The notes under the pieces were generated by a model, which was not told the origin of the DNA, did no database searches, and saw only the letters and a list, made by a program, of their open reading frames with translations. The position numbers were made by a program, and so were the translations under genes. DNA of 64,000 nucleotides from Gloeocapsopsis crepidinum LEGE 06123 (lineage in GTDB: Bacteria > Cyanobacteriota > Cyanobacteriia > Cyanobacteriales > Chroococcidiopsidaceae): the NCBI RefSeq assembly GCF_015207655.1, contig NZ_JADEWN010000022.1, positions 1 to 64,000 of the forward strand, in the 5' to 3' direction. Positions 17,082 to 24,954 of the stretch are shown here, piece by piece; positions within the stretch are counted from its first letter, which is position 1; each line of letters begins with the position of its first letter.

Positions 17082-18524
17082 ATGCAACCGTGGTATTGGC
17101 GATCGCTTCCTCTCGAAAATCTTACTGGCACGCAAATTTTTGCGGCTTTGTTTGCCAATGAGTTTATTGCAACTCTATTAGAAAGCCCCTATCCTCCACC
17201 AGAGCAATTAATCCAAACTCGCTACTCAATCTGTGCGGGCGCTCCTCGTACAATCAATGGCTGTCTGCAATTTTGGACTCCAGCAGTAGGCGAAATTTTA
17301 CAATGTCTCCGTCAACGGCTCTTCAGTGCTGCCAATCAACAAGTTGTATCACCTCCTCAATCGACTTTGCCCTTTACTGGTGGTTGGCTCGGTTGGTTGG
17401 GATACGATTTCGCCTGGGAACTAGAAAAACTACCAACTCTCAAACAAGATTTATTACCTTTTCCAGTCGCGTTTTGGTACGAACCAGAGTGCTTCGCAGT
17501 TCTCGATCACTGGCAGCAAATTCTTCACTTAGCCGCCTCCGATCCTCAGCACCTAGATAAACTGCAAAGCAATCTAGCATCTCCCCCTGCACCGACTGCC
17601 CCTCTGCCCTCCTGCCCACGCCAGTTTGCTCAACGGGGGAAACCCCCGCACGAAAAAAGCGGCTCCTCTGCCCCACCTATCTTCCTGACTTCCCAAGCTA
17701 AGTACGAACACGCAGTGTTGCGTGCTCAAAAGTACATTCAAGCAGGAGATATTTTTCAGGCAAATCTTTCGCTGCGGTTTGAAGCTCAGACAACTGCATC
17801 AGGTTGGGAGATTTATCAAACGTTACAGAAAATTAACCCATCGCCATTTGCGAGTTACTGGCGATCGCCTTGGGGAGAAATCACAAGTTGCTCACCTGAA
17901 AGATTAGTACAACTTGTCGGACATCAAGCCACAACAAGACCAATTGCTGGAACGCGATCGCGTGGTGCGACACCCGAACAAGATCGCCAACTTGCCCAAG
18001 AGTTACTTTCAAACACTAAAGAAAGAGCTGAACACATTATGCTCGTCGATCTCGAACGCAATGACTTAGGGCGAGTGTGTACCTGGGGTTCAGTTGCGGT
18101 TGATGAGTTACTCGTAATAGAGCGTTACAGCCACGTTATGCACCTTGTCAGTAACGTTAAAGGCTTATTGAATGCCCATTACAGTGCAATTGATTTAATT
18201 CGTGCAATGTTCCCTGGTGGCACAATTACTGGTTGCCCGAAAGTGCGCTGCATGGAAATTATCGAAGAATTAGAACCTGTTCGGCGTAGCTTATTTTATG
18301 GTTCCTGTGGTTATCTCGATTGGCGCGGTAACATAGACTTGAATATTTTAATTCGTACGCTGCTGGCAGCTCCTGTGCCTTCAAACACCCTAGCTACTCA
18401 AATTTGGGGTCAAGTTGGCGCTGGTATCGTTGCTGATAGCGATCCAGAAAGAGAATGGCACGAATCGTTACACAAAGCGCAGGCACAACTTGCAGCATTA
18501 GATAAAACTGGGAGCGAGGGGTGA
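17082..18524 (+). CDS. pabB: Chorismate-utilising synthase, component I (PabB/TrpE family)
   Basis: The 480-residue protein has an N-terminal TrpE-like region (GGWLGWLGYDFAWELE, about 97-112) and the chorismate-binding domain: IQAGDIFQANLS, SPERLVQL, TRPIAGTRSRG, ERAEHIMLVDLERNDLGRV, ERYSHVMHLVSNV, PGGTITGCPKVR, LFYGSCGYLDWRGNIDLNILIRT. PIAGT (not PIKGT as in E. coli PabB) leaves the product open between 4-amino-4-deoxychorismate and anthranilate. A proline-rich segment at about residues 165-202 is not typical of the family and is encoded by a C-rich, hairpin-containing insert. The last residues (GSEG) and stop fall inside a dispersed spacer repeat. The gene starts at the base after the EcfT stop. 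Confidence 0.85.
   Translation: MQPWYWRSLPLENLTGTQIFAALFANEFIATLLESPYPPPEQLIQTRYSICAGAPRTINGCLQFWTPAVGEILQCLRQRLFSAANQQVVSPPQSTLPFTGGWLGWLGYDFAWELEKLPTLKQDLLPFPVAFWYEPECFAVLDHWQQILHLAASDPQHLDKLQSNLASPPAPTAPLPSCPRQFAQRGKPPHEKSGSSAPPIFLTSQAKYEHAVLRAQKYIQAGDIFQANLSLRFEAQTTASGWEIYQTLQKINPSPFASYWRSPWGEITSCSPERLVQLVGHQATTRPIAGTRSRGATPEQDRQLAQELLSNTKERAEHIMLVDLERNDLGRVCTWGSVAVDELLVIERYSHVMHLVSNVKGLLNAHYSAIDLIRAMFPGGTITGCPKVRCMEIIEELEPVRRSLFYGSCGYLDWRGNIDLNILIRTLLAAPVPSNTLATQIWGQVGAGIVADSDPEREWHESLHKAQAQLAALDKTGSEG
17581..17690. repeat. C-rich repeat-like insert inside pabB with a perfect hairpin
   Basis: The DNA encoding the linker reads as runs of cccctgc / ctgcccctctgcc and contains a perfect 6-bp hairpin CGGGGG-AAA-CCCCCG at 17634-17648. 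Runs of this type are usually intergenic in cyanobacteria. The frame stays open through it, adding about 35 residues between the N-terminal and chorismate-binding parts. Confidence 0.55.
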
Positions 18525-18610
18525 GTGACTAGTGGCGCTTTGGCTAGTGAGTAATTTTGAGTTTTGAATTTTCTTAACTCATAACTCAACACTCTTTACG
18601 AGTAACTCTC
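18510..18610. repeat. Dispersed spacer repeat, copy 4
   Basis: Same blocks as copy 3: gaggggtgagtgactagtgg, then gttttgaattttcttaactcataactcaacactc. It begins inside the pabB coding sequence and supplies its stop codon. Confidence 0.6.
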
Positions 18611-18649
18611 TATTTCCTCTGCTTTGGAAAACTCCTGAACCCTAATATA

Positions 18650-19039
18650 ATGATTCGATTGGGAACCGATATTGTTTATATTCCACGCATTCAAGCAGCG
18701 GTTGAGCGCTTTGGCGATCGCTTTTTACACCGCGTATATACGCCAATTGAACAATACGATTGTGGATATGCTCTAGACTCAGATAGTCGCCTTTCAATTC
18801 ATCGACTTGCTGGGCGTTGGGCAGCGAAAGAAGCTGTAGCAAAAGTACTTGCAACAGGATGGCAGGGTATTAGTTACACTGAAATTGAAATTCAGCGTCA
18901 AACAAGTGGAGCACCTGCAGTATACTTACACGGGAGAGCTGCAGCATTAGTTGCAACTTGGAACAAAGATTTATCTTGGCAATTGAGTTTAAGTCACGAT
19001 CGCGACTATGCGATCGCTACAGCAATTTTGTTTTGTTGA
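18650..19039 (+). CDS. acpS: Holo-[acyl-carrier-protein] synthase AcpS
   Basis: A 129-residue phosphopantetheinyl transferase: MIRLGTDIVYIPRI with the first catalytic Asp (residue 7), RLAGRWAAKEAVAKVL with the metal-binding Glu (near residue 63), and LSLSHDRDYAIA at the C-terminus. It transfers 4'-phosphopantetheine from CoA to acyl carrier protein. Length is standard. Confidence 0.95.
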   Translation: MIRLGTDIVYIPRIQAAVERFGDRFLHRVYTPIEQYDCGYALDSDSRLSIHRLAGRWAAKEAVAKVLATGWQGISYTEIEIQRQTSGAPAVYLHGRAAALVATWNKDLSWQLSLSHDRDYAIATAILFC

Positions 19040-19155
19040 GCTTCAACTCAATTTGCAGCTGATAGCTAGAATAGCCTATCCCAAAACAAGATATTATCGG
19101 CGTTGTTAATCTGGTAGTCTCAACACAGCTAAGTCTTCTTCAATGTTAAGAGGGA

Positions 19156-19425
19156 ATGAACACAGAACATTACATAAATCATCCAAATTTCGGTCTACTG
19201 TACAGAGTCTGTTTTGTTGAGGAACACCAGGAACTGTTTACTACTCTTTATGCACAGAGGCTTTTTTTTCTAGTTTCCACTTCTACATCAGGCATGAAGT
19301 TTGAGCCAATTGGTCGCTCTGAAGCACGGTTATTGTTAGAAAATCGCTTACGCATGCTCCGTCGTACTGGACAAACACAAGAGTACGAACAGCTACAAAC
19401 AATTTTGCAACGTACCTTCCAATGA
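19156..19425 (+). CDS. pipX: PII-interacting protein PipX, NtcA co-activator
   Basis: The 89-residue protein matches PipX throughout: HPNFGLLYRVCFVEE, ELFTTLYAQRLFFLV (Tudor-like domain) and two C-terminal helices (SEARLLLENRLRMLRR, YEQLQTILQRTF). PipX shuttles between the PII protein and NtcA, linking 2-oxoglutarate/ATP status to nitrogen gene transcription. Its TGA overlaps the next gene's ATG by 4 bp (ATGA), as is typical of the pipX-pipY pair. Confidence 0.95.
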   Translation: MNTEHYINHPNFGLLYRVCFVEEHQELFTTLYAQRLFFLVSTSTSGMKFEPIGRSEARLLLENRLRMLRRTGQTQEYEQLQTILQRTFQ

Positions 19426-20123
19426 GTTCGATTGCTGAACGGATCGCTCAAATCCGCAAAGAACTGCCAGATACAGTCCGTTTGATTGCTGTCACTAAAC
19501 AAGTTTCTGTTGCAGCGATGCGTGAAGCCTATGCTGCTGGAGTGCGAGATTTTGGTGAAAGCCGCGTTCAAGAAGCTGCAAGTAAGCAAGCACAGTTACA
19601 TGACTTAACAGATATCACCTGGCACATGATTGGGCGGTTACAAACAAACAAAGCTAAAAAAGCTTTAGAACTGTTTGAGTGGATTCATTCTGTTGATAGC
19701 TTGAAGTTGGCACAACGTTTAAATCAACTGGCAACACAGGCGTCATGCAAGCCAAAAATTTGCCTTCAGGTGAAATTGCAAAGCGATCCAAATAAAACAG
19801 GCTGGACTGTACCAGAACTCCTTAACGATCTGCCAGCACTTAACCAATGCGATCGCTTAGATATTCAAGGTTTGATGACAATTCCACCGCTGGGATTGAA
19901 TGATGTAGAAATTCTTAATTTTTTCAACCAAACTCGCAATCTTGCGAGTAACATTCAAGAGCAACATTGGTCTAACCTGCAAATGCAGCAGTTGTCTATG
20001 GGAATGTCTAACGACTATTCCCTAGCAGTGCAAGCTGGCGCCACAATGGTGAGACTAGGCCGTATTCTGTTCGGTGAAAGACCAACACCGCCACAGGCGA
20101 CAGCATCAGAAAGCAACTGGTAA
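19422..20123 (+). CDS. pipY: PLP-binding protein PipY (YggS/PLPBP family)
   Basis: A 233-residue fold-type III PLP protein. The PLP lysine is in LIAVTKQV (residue about 26); FGESRVQEA, WHMIGRLQTNK, LQVKLQSDPNKTGW and LSMGMSNDYSLAVQAGATMVRLGRILFG are all conserved, the last holding the phosphate-binding site. The family keeps PLP and amino-acid pools balanced. It is translationally coupled to pipX. Confidence 0.95.
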   Translation: MSSIAERIAQIRKELPDTVRLIAVTKQVSVAAMREAYAAGVRDFGESRVQEAASKQAQLHDLTDITWHMIGRLQTNKAKKALELFEWIHSVDSLKLAQRLNQLATQASCKPKICLQVKLQSDPNKTGWTVPELLNDLPALNQCDRLDIQGLMTIPPLGLNDVEILNFFNQTRNLASNIQEQHWSNLQMQQLSMGMSNDYSLAVQAGATMVRLGRILFGERPTPPQATASESNW

Positions 20124-20510
20124 GGATACAACATTCATTTCTAACTGAAAACTCCGAAAAATTCAGTAATATCTCGGTTGAAGTACAGAGAAAAAAGATA
20201 GTATGAACCAGAGCATTGTGTAATTTTGATATTGAAGGCTACAAGTTGAGTTTTTGATACCTATCGGTTTAAAGCTTGTCAAACTTGAAGGTCTCCAATG
20301 TTGTCAAAGCGCTTTTCTCAATTGAGGTTACTTTGTATTTTCAAGGAAAACCGCCAGCAGAAAAGCCCCTGAATCAAACCTCATTTGGAGTATGGCTTGA
20401 GAAAAAAAGTATGAAATAGCATAGCCTATCATGCGATCGCATTCCTACTTGATTAAAATATGTTTTCCCAGTTAACTAAATATGTGTGAATAGACAGGGA
20501 GAGTGCAACA
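20124..20510. other. 387-bp spacer before sepF
   Basis: No frame or RNA gene is recognisable. One HIP1-like octamer lies near 20434. A Shine-Dalgarno-like AGGGAGAG precedes the sepF GTG. Presumably sepF has its own promoter here. Confidence 0.45.
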
Positions 20511-21104
20511 GTGAGCAAATTTATCAAGACAATCAAAGAGTTTGTTGGTTTGAACGATCCATATGCAGATGACGACGATGTTGAATATGTTGTCGAAGAA
20601 GATGGCTACCGCCATACTTATCAGTCTGAACCTTCACAACCCATAGAAGAAGATTTACGTCAACGGCGGCGCGTACGCGAAAGAATTACCTTAGAACCTA
20701 ATTCCGAAGTAGGAGCAGCTTCGATGAATAACGTGATCGGAATGCCTGGCGCTGGGAATCGGATGTATGAAGTTGTTGTGATGGAACCGCGCTCGTTTGA
20801 AGAAATGCCGCAGGCAATTCAAGCTTTGCGTGAGCGTAAATCTGTTGTGCTCAACCTGACAATGATGGACCCCGATCTTGCTCAACGTGCTGTTGATTTT
20901 GTTGCTGGTGGAACTTACGCAATTGATGGTCATCAAGAACGTGTTGGCGATAGTATTTTTCTGTTCACTCCTATTTGCGTACAAGTAACAACTCAGTCAG
21001 GAGTCGTGCAAGAAGTTCCTCAAACTCAGGTACGGACAGAACGCACAACAGTTCATAGTCAAGCCTGGTCAGCAGATTCTACGCGAATTGCACAGTCTAG
21101 TTAG
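20511..21104 (+). CDS. sepF: Cell division protein SepF (Cdv2)
   Basis: The 197-residue protein has an N-terminal amphipathic segment ([18 protein letters not shown]), an acidic linker, and the SepF core (about 85-165: [66 protein letters not shown]). SepF binds FtsZ and tethers the division ring to the membrane. The pipX-pipY-sepF-proC order is conserved in cyanobacteria. GTG start. Confidence 0.95.
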   Translation: MSKFIKTIKEFVGLNDPYADDDDVEYVVEEDGYRHTYQSEPSQPIEEDLRQRRRVRERITLEPNSEVGAASMNNVIGMPGAGNRMYEVVVMEPRSFEEMPQAIQALRERKSVVLNLTMMDPDLAQRAVDFVAGGTYAIDGHQERVGDSIFLFTPICVQVTTQSGVVQEVPQTQVRTERTTVHSQAWSADSTRIAQSS

Positions 21105-21114
21105 GGCATATGCT

Positions 21115-21275
21115 TCAAAAGTTTTGAGTTCTAAGTTTTGAGTTTTGAATTTTGTCTTTAACTCAAATTTTGTAATTCATAAGTCTTAAGCTCTAATTCA
21201 GGGGCTTCAGACATAATAGGGAGTTATTAACTCTTAATTACAATTCAAAACTCAAAATTCATCATCCAGAACTCC
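21115..21275. repeat. Dispersed spacer repeat, copy 5
   Basis: Runs of ttttgagttctaagttttgag and caattcaaaactcaaaattca fill the sepF-proC spacer, followed by a short gcgtagcggtaaac block; a similar 'gctaacgcaccgctac' block occurs within copy 6 at 42160. Confidence 0.6.
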
Positions 21276-21314
21276 GCGTAGCGGTAAACTGTTCTAGATA
21301 CAAGGATTGTTCAA

Positions 21315-22124
21315 TTGTCTGTTAAGTTTGGGATTATTGGCGGCGGGGTAATGGGAGAAGCGCTATTATCCCGCTTGGTTTCTCAGAAAATATATCAACC
21401 AACAGAGATTATCGTTGGCGAGAAATCACCGGAACGACGCAATTATCTAGCACACCAATACGGAGTTTCAGTTACAGATAACAACCAAATTGTCACTCAA
21501 GTCTCTGTACTGCTCTTAGCAATCAAACCGCAAGTATTTACAACAGTAGCGGCTGAGTTGGCATCTCCACTAGCAAAATCTACACCACTTGTTATTTCTA
21601 TCTTAGCAGGAGTGTCTCTATCACAATTAGAAAAGGTTTTTCCTCAAGTTCCAGTCATTAGAGCTATGCCCAATACTCCAGCAACAGTTGGTGTTGGCAT
21701 GACGGCCATTTCTTTGGGTGCGCAAGCAGGCGATCGCGACAAGCAAATTGCGCAGCAGCTATTTACTGCGGTGGGAGAAGTCGTAGAAGTTCCCGAAACA
21801 TTAATGGATGCGGTGACAGGATTGTCAGGATCGGGACCTGCCTATGTTGCATTATTAGTAGAAGCACTATCTGATGGTGGAGTAGCAGCAGGTTTACCGA
21901 GAGCGATCGCTACTCAACTCGCTCTCCAAACTGTGCGCGGTACAGTCCAATTGTTGCAAGAAACTCAAATGCATCCTGCCGAACTGAAAGATCGGGTAAC
22001 AAGTCCAGGTGGAACAACGATCGCTGGAGTCGCTGAGTTAGAACGCGCCGGATTTCGCGCTGGATTAATTGCCGCAGTCAAAGCCGCAGCAGTGCGATCG
22101 CAGGAGTTAGGAACCAGAGATTAG
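21315..22124 (+). CDS. proC: Pyrroline-5-carboxylate reductase
   Basis: A 269-residue enzyme: NAD(P)-binding GIIGGGVMGEALL at the N-terminus, LLAIKPQV, IRAMPNTPATVG, and the C-terminal dimerisation segment VTGLSGSGPAYVALLVEALSDGGVAAGLPR with HPAELKDRVTSPGGTTIAGV. It makes proline from pyrroline-5-carboxylate. The start is TTG 21315; no upstream ATG fits. Confidence 0.95.
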   Translation: MSVKFGIIGGGVMGEALLSRLVSQKIYQPTEIIVGEKSPERRNYLAHQYGVSVTDNNQIVTQVSVLLLAIKPQVFTTVAAELASPLAKSTPLVISILAGVSLSQLEKVFPQVPVIRAMPNTPATVGVGMTAISLGAQAGDRDKQIAQQLFTAVGEVVEVPETLMDAVTGLSGSGPAYVALLVEALSDGGVAAGLPRAIATQLALQTVRGTVQLLQETQMHPAELKDRVTSPGGTTIAGVAELERAGFRAGLIAAVKAAAVRSQELGTRD

Positions 22125-22205
22125 ACAAAAAATTATGAAATCATTTTAAAGTCTATAATTTAAAGTAATCAAGCCGCTTGTCTTCAATTCGTTAACCTCA
22201 ATTGA

Positions 22206-24884
22206 GTGAATTTGCAACTGTTTTCTGAACTAAATTTAAAAGAGATATTTCCGTTTGAACTCGATGAGTTTCAGTTGGCGGCAATTCGAGCATTAAATGC
22301 TGGTCGCTCAGTTGTGGTGTGTGCGCCGACAGGTTCAGGAAAAACATTAATTGGAGAATACGCGATTTATCGGGCATTAAGCCGAGGTAAACGAGTTTTT
22401 TATACGACTCCTCTCAAGGCACTTTCTAATCAAAAACTGCGTGACTTTCGCGATCGCCTTGGTGCTGACATGGTAGGGCTACTCACAGGAGATGCCTCAA
22501 TCAACCGCGACGCACCGATTTTAGTGATGACGACCGAAATTTTCCGTAATATGCTTTACGGAACACCTATAGGTGAAGTCGGAACCTCTTTAGTCGATGT
22601 TGAAGCCGTTGTGCTTGACGAATGTCATTACATGAACGATCGCCAGCGGGGTACTGTTTGGGAAGAATCAATTATTTATTGCCCCTTGGAAGTCCAATTA
22701 GTCGCACTGTCAGCAACAATTGCCAATAGCCAACAGCTAACAGATTGGATTAATCAAGTTCACGGTCCTACTGAACTCATTTACTCAGAATTTCGCCCAG
22801 TTCCTTTAGAATTTTACTTTTGCAATCCTAAAGGATTATTTCCACTACTTGATAACAACAAATCTAAAATCAACCCACGTTTGAAGCCTAAGCCAGGAAG
22901 TAGCAATGCTCATGCAAAAGGTGGGCGCCGAAATGGAGCGCGTCTTGAAGCCCCTAGTTTAGAATTTACCATTTCGCGACTAGCAGCGAAGGATATGCTA
23001 CCAGCAATTTATTTTATCTTCAGCCGTCGGGGATGTGACCAAGCTGTCGCAAATATTGGAAATTTATCGCTTGTCAACTCAGCAGAAGCCGCACAACTAC
23101 AGCAACAAATTGATGAGTTTTTAGCACGGAATCCCGAAGCTGGACGCGCTGGACAAATTGAACCTCTTTATCGTGGGATTGCAGCACATCATGCTGGGAT
23201 ATTACCAACTTGGAAAGGGCTAGTCGAAGAATTGTTTCAACAGGGACTGATTAAAGTTGTTTTTGCAACCGAAACGCTAGCAGCAGGAATTAATATGCCT
23301 GCACGAACAACTGTTATTTCTACGCTTTCCAAACGCACAGATCGCGGACACCGACTGCTTAATCCTTCCGAATTTCTGCAAATGGCAGGACGTGCTGGAC
23401 GTCGCGGGATGGATAAAATTGGGCATGTCGTTACATTACAAACGCCGTTTGAAGGTGCGAAAGAAGCTGCCTATCTTGCTACAGCGCAACCAGATCCACT
23501 TGTGAGCCAGTTTACGCCAAGCTACGGTATGGTGTTGAACTTATTGCAAACTCATACTTTAGAAGAAGCAAAAGAACTTGTAGAACGCAGCTTTGGGCAG
23601 TATTTAGCAACGCTCTATTTGCAACCTCACTACGAATCTTTAGCACATCTGCAAGGGCAAGTCGCTCAAATTGAAGCACAGTTGCAGTCCATAGATATGG
23701 AACAGCTTGCCAAGTACGAGAAATTACGCCAACGTATTAAAGTAGAACGTCAACTTTTAAAAACACTCTACGAGCAAGCCCAGGAAGCCCGCATAGAACA
23801 ATTAGGTTTAACTTTAAGCTTTGCAGTGTCAGGAACATTATTGAGTCTTCGCGGAAAACACGTACCAACTGCAACACCAATTCCGGCTGTATTAGTTGCT
23901 AAAACCCCAGGTTCGGGTCAAGCACCATATTTAATTTGTTTGGGACAGGATAACCGCTGGTATGTTGTGATGACTGGCGATGTCGTGGATTTATATGCAG
24001 AGTTACCGCGATTGGAAATCGCTAGCGATCTGCTACCACCAGTCGAAATGCCGTTAAAGCCAGGTCAATCTCGTCGGGGGAATCAAGAAACTGCGGCGAT
24101 CGCGCGGCAAATTCCTGATACAACAGAACTCAATATTGCCCCCGAAGTTTTGGCACAGCAAGCAAAAGTTGCTGCTTTAGAAGCTCAACTACAAGCCCAT
24201 CCTCTGCACAAATCTGATAGCCCAGCCACCATTCTTAAGCGTCGAAACAAGAGTTTGCAGTTGCAAGCAGAAATTGCTGAACGGCAAGAAGAGTTAGGTC
24301 AATTATCTCAGCACCACTGGGAAGAATTTTTACATTTGATTGAAATTTTGCAGCGGTTTGGTTGTTTGAATGAGTTAGTACCAACACATTTAGGGCAAGT
24401 CGCAGCAGCAATTCGCGGTGATAATGAATTATGGTTAGGACTTGCTTTAGTCAGTGGTGAATTCGATCAACTCGATCCGCATCATCTTGCAGCAGCAGCA
24501 GCAGCACTTGTTACCGAAAATACTCGCCCAGATAGTTGGGTACGCTATATTTTATCTTCTGAAGTTGAAGAAGCACTTGCCGGATTGCGTTCTACTCGCC
24601 GTCAGTTGTTTCAATTGCAACGCCGTTACAATGTAGCATTTCCAATTTGGTTGGAATATGATTTGGTAGCATTAGTTGAGCAGTGGGCATTGGGAGTAGA
24701 GTGGTTAGAACTTTGTGCGAATACAAGTTTGGATGAGGGCGATGTCGTGCGGTTGTTGCGTCGAACCTTAGATTTACTTTCGCAGATACCTCACATTCCT
24801 TATTTATCAGAAGCGTTACAGCGCAATGCATATCGGGCAATGCAACTATTAGATCGCTTCCCAGTTAATGAAATTGTGGAGTAG
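22206..24884 (+). CDS. Ski2/Mtr4-like DEAD/DEAH-box RNA helicase
   Basis: An 892-residue superfamily 2 helicase: motif I APTGSGKT (about residues 40-47), TTPLKALSNQKLRD, DEAH-type box DECHYMND, SAT motif, HHAGILP, and the C-terminal ATETLAAGINMPARTTV and QMAGRAGRRG motifs. A C-terminal DSHCT-like region follows. Such proteins unwind RNA; the cyanobacterial role is not well defined. A linker rich in Lys/Asn (about 218-245) interrupts the two RecA domains. GTG start; convergent with the di-haem peroxidase gene. Confidence 0.9.
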   Translation: MNLQLFSELNLKEIFPFELDEFQLAAIRALNAGRSVVVCAPTGSGKTLIGEYAIYRALSRGKRVFYTTPLKALSNQKLRDFRDRLGADMVGLLTGDASINRDAPILVMTTEIFRNMLYGTPIGEVGTSLVDVEAVVLDECHYMNDRQRGTVWEESIIYCPLEVQLVALSATIANSQQLTDWINQVHGPTELIYSEFRPVPLEFYFCNPKGLFPLLDNNKSKINPRLKPKPGSSNAHAKGGRRNGARLEAPSLEFTISRLAAKDMLPAIYFIFSRRGCDQAVANIGNLSLVNSAEAAQLQQQIDEFLARNPEAGRAGQIEPLYRGIAAHHAGILPTWKGLVEELFQQGLIKVVFATETLAAGINMPARTTVISTLSKRTDRGHRLLNPSEFLQMAGRAGRRGMDKIGHVVTLQTPFEGAKEAAYLATAQPDPLVSQFTPSYGMVLNLLQTHTLEEAKELVERSFGQYLATLYLQPHYESLAHLQGQVAQIEAQLQSIDMEQLAKYEKLRQRIKVERQLLKTLYEQAQEARIEQLGLTLSFAVSGTLLSLRGKHVPTATPIPAVLVAKTPGSGQAPYLICLGQDNRWYVVMTGDVVDLYAELPRLEIASDLLPPVEMPLKPGQSRRGNQETAAIARQIPDTTELNIAPEVLAQQAKVAALEAQLQAHPLHKSDSPATILKRRNKSLQLQAEIAERQEELGQLSQHHWEEFLHLIEILQRFGCLNELVPTHLGQVAAAIRGDNELWLGLALVSGEFDQLDPHHLAAAAAALVTENTRPDSWVRYILSSEVEEALAGLRSTRRQLFQLQRRYNVAFPIWLEYDLVALVEQWALGVEWLELCANTSLDEGDVVRLLRRTLDLLSQIPHIPYLSEALQRNAYRAMQLLDRFPVNEIVE

Positions 24885-24902
24885 TAATTACACAACAAAA
24901 AA

Positions 24903-24927
24903 GCAATTAGCATTAATTGCTAATTGC
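24903..24927. terminator. Inverted repeat between convergent genes
   Basis: A perfect 10-bp stem (gcaattagca / tgctaattgc) with a 5-nt loop, preceded by an A run and followed by more attgcta units. It lies between the helicase and the di-haem peroxidase genes, so it may end both transcripts. It also looks like part of a short tandem repeat (taattgc). Confidence 0.5.
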
Positions 24928-24954
24928 TAATTGCTAACAGCTAATAGCTTTAGT

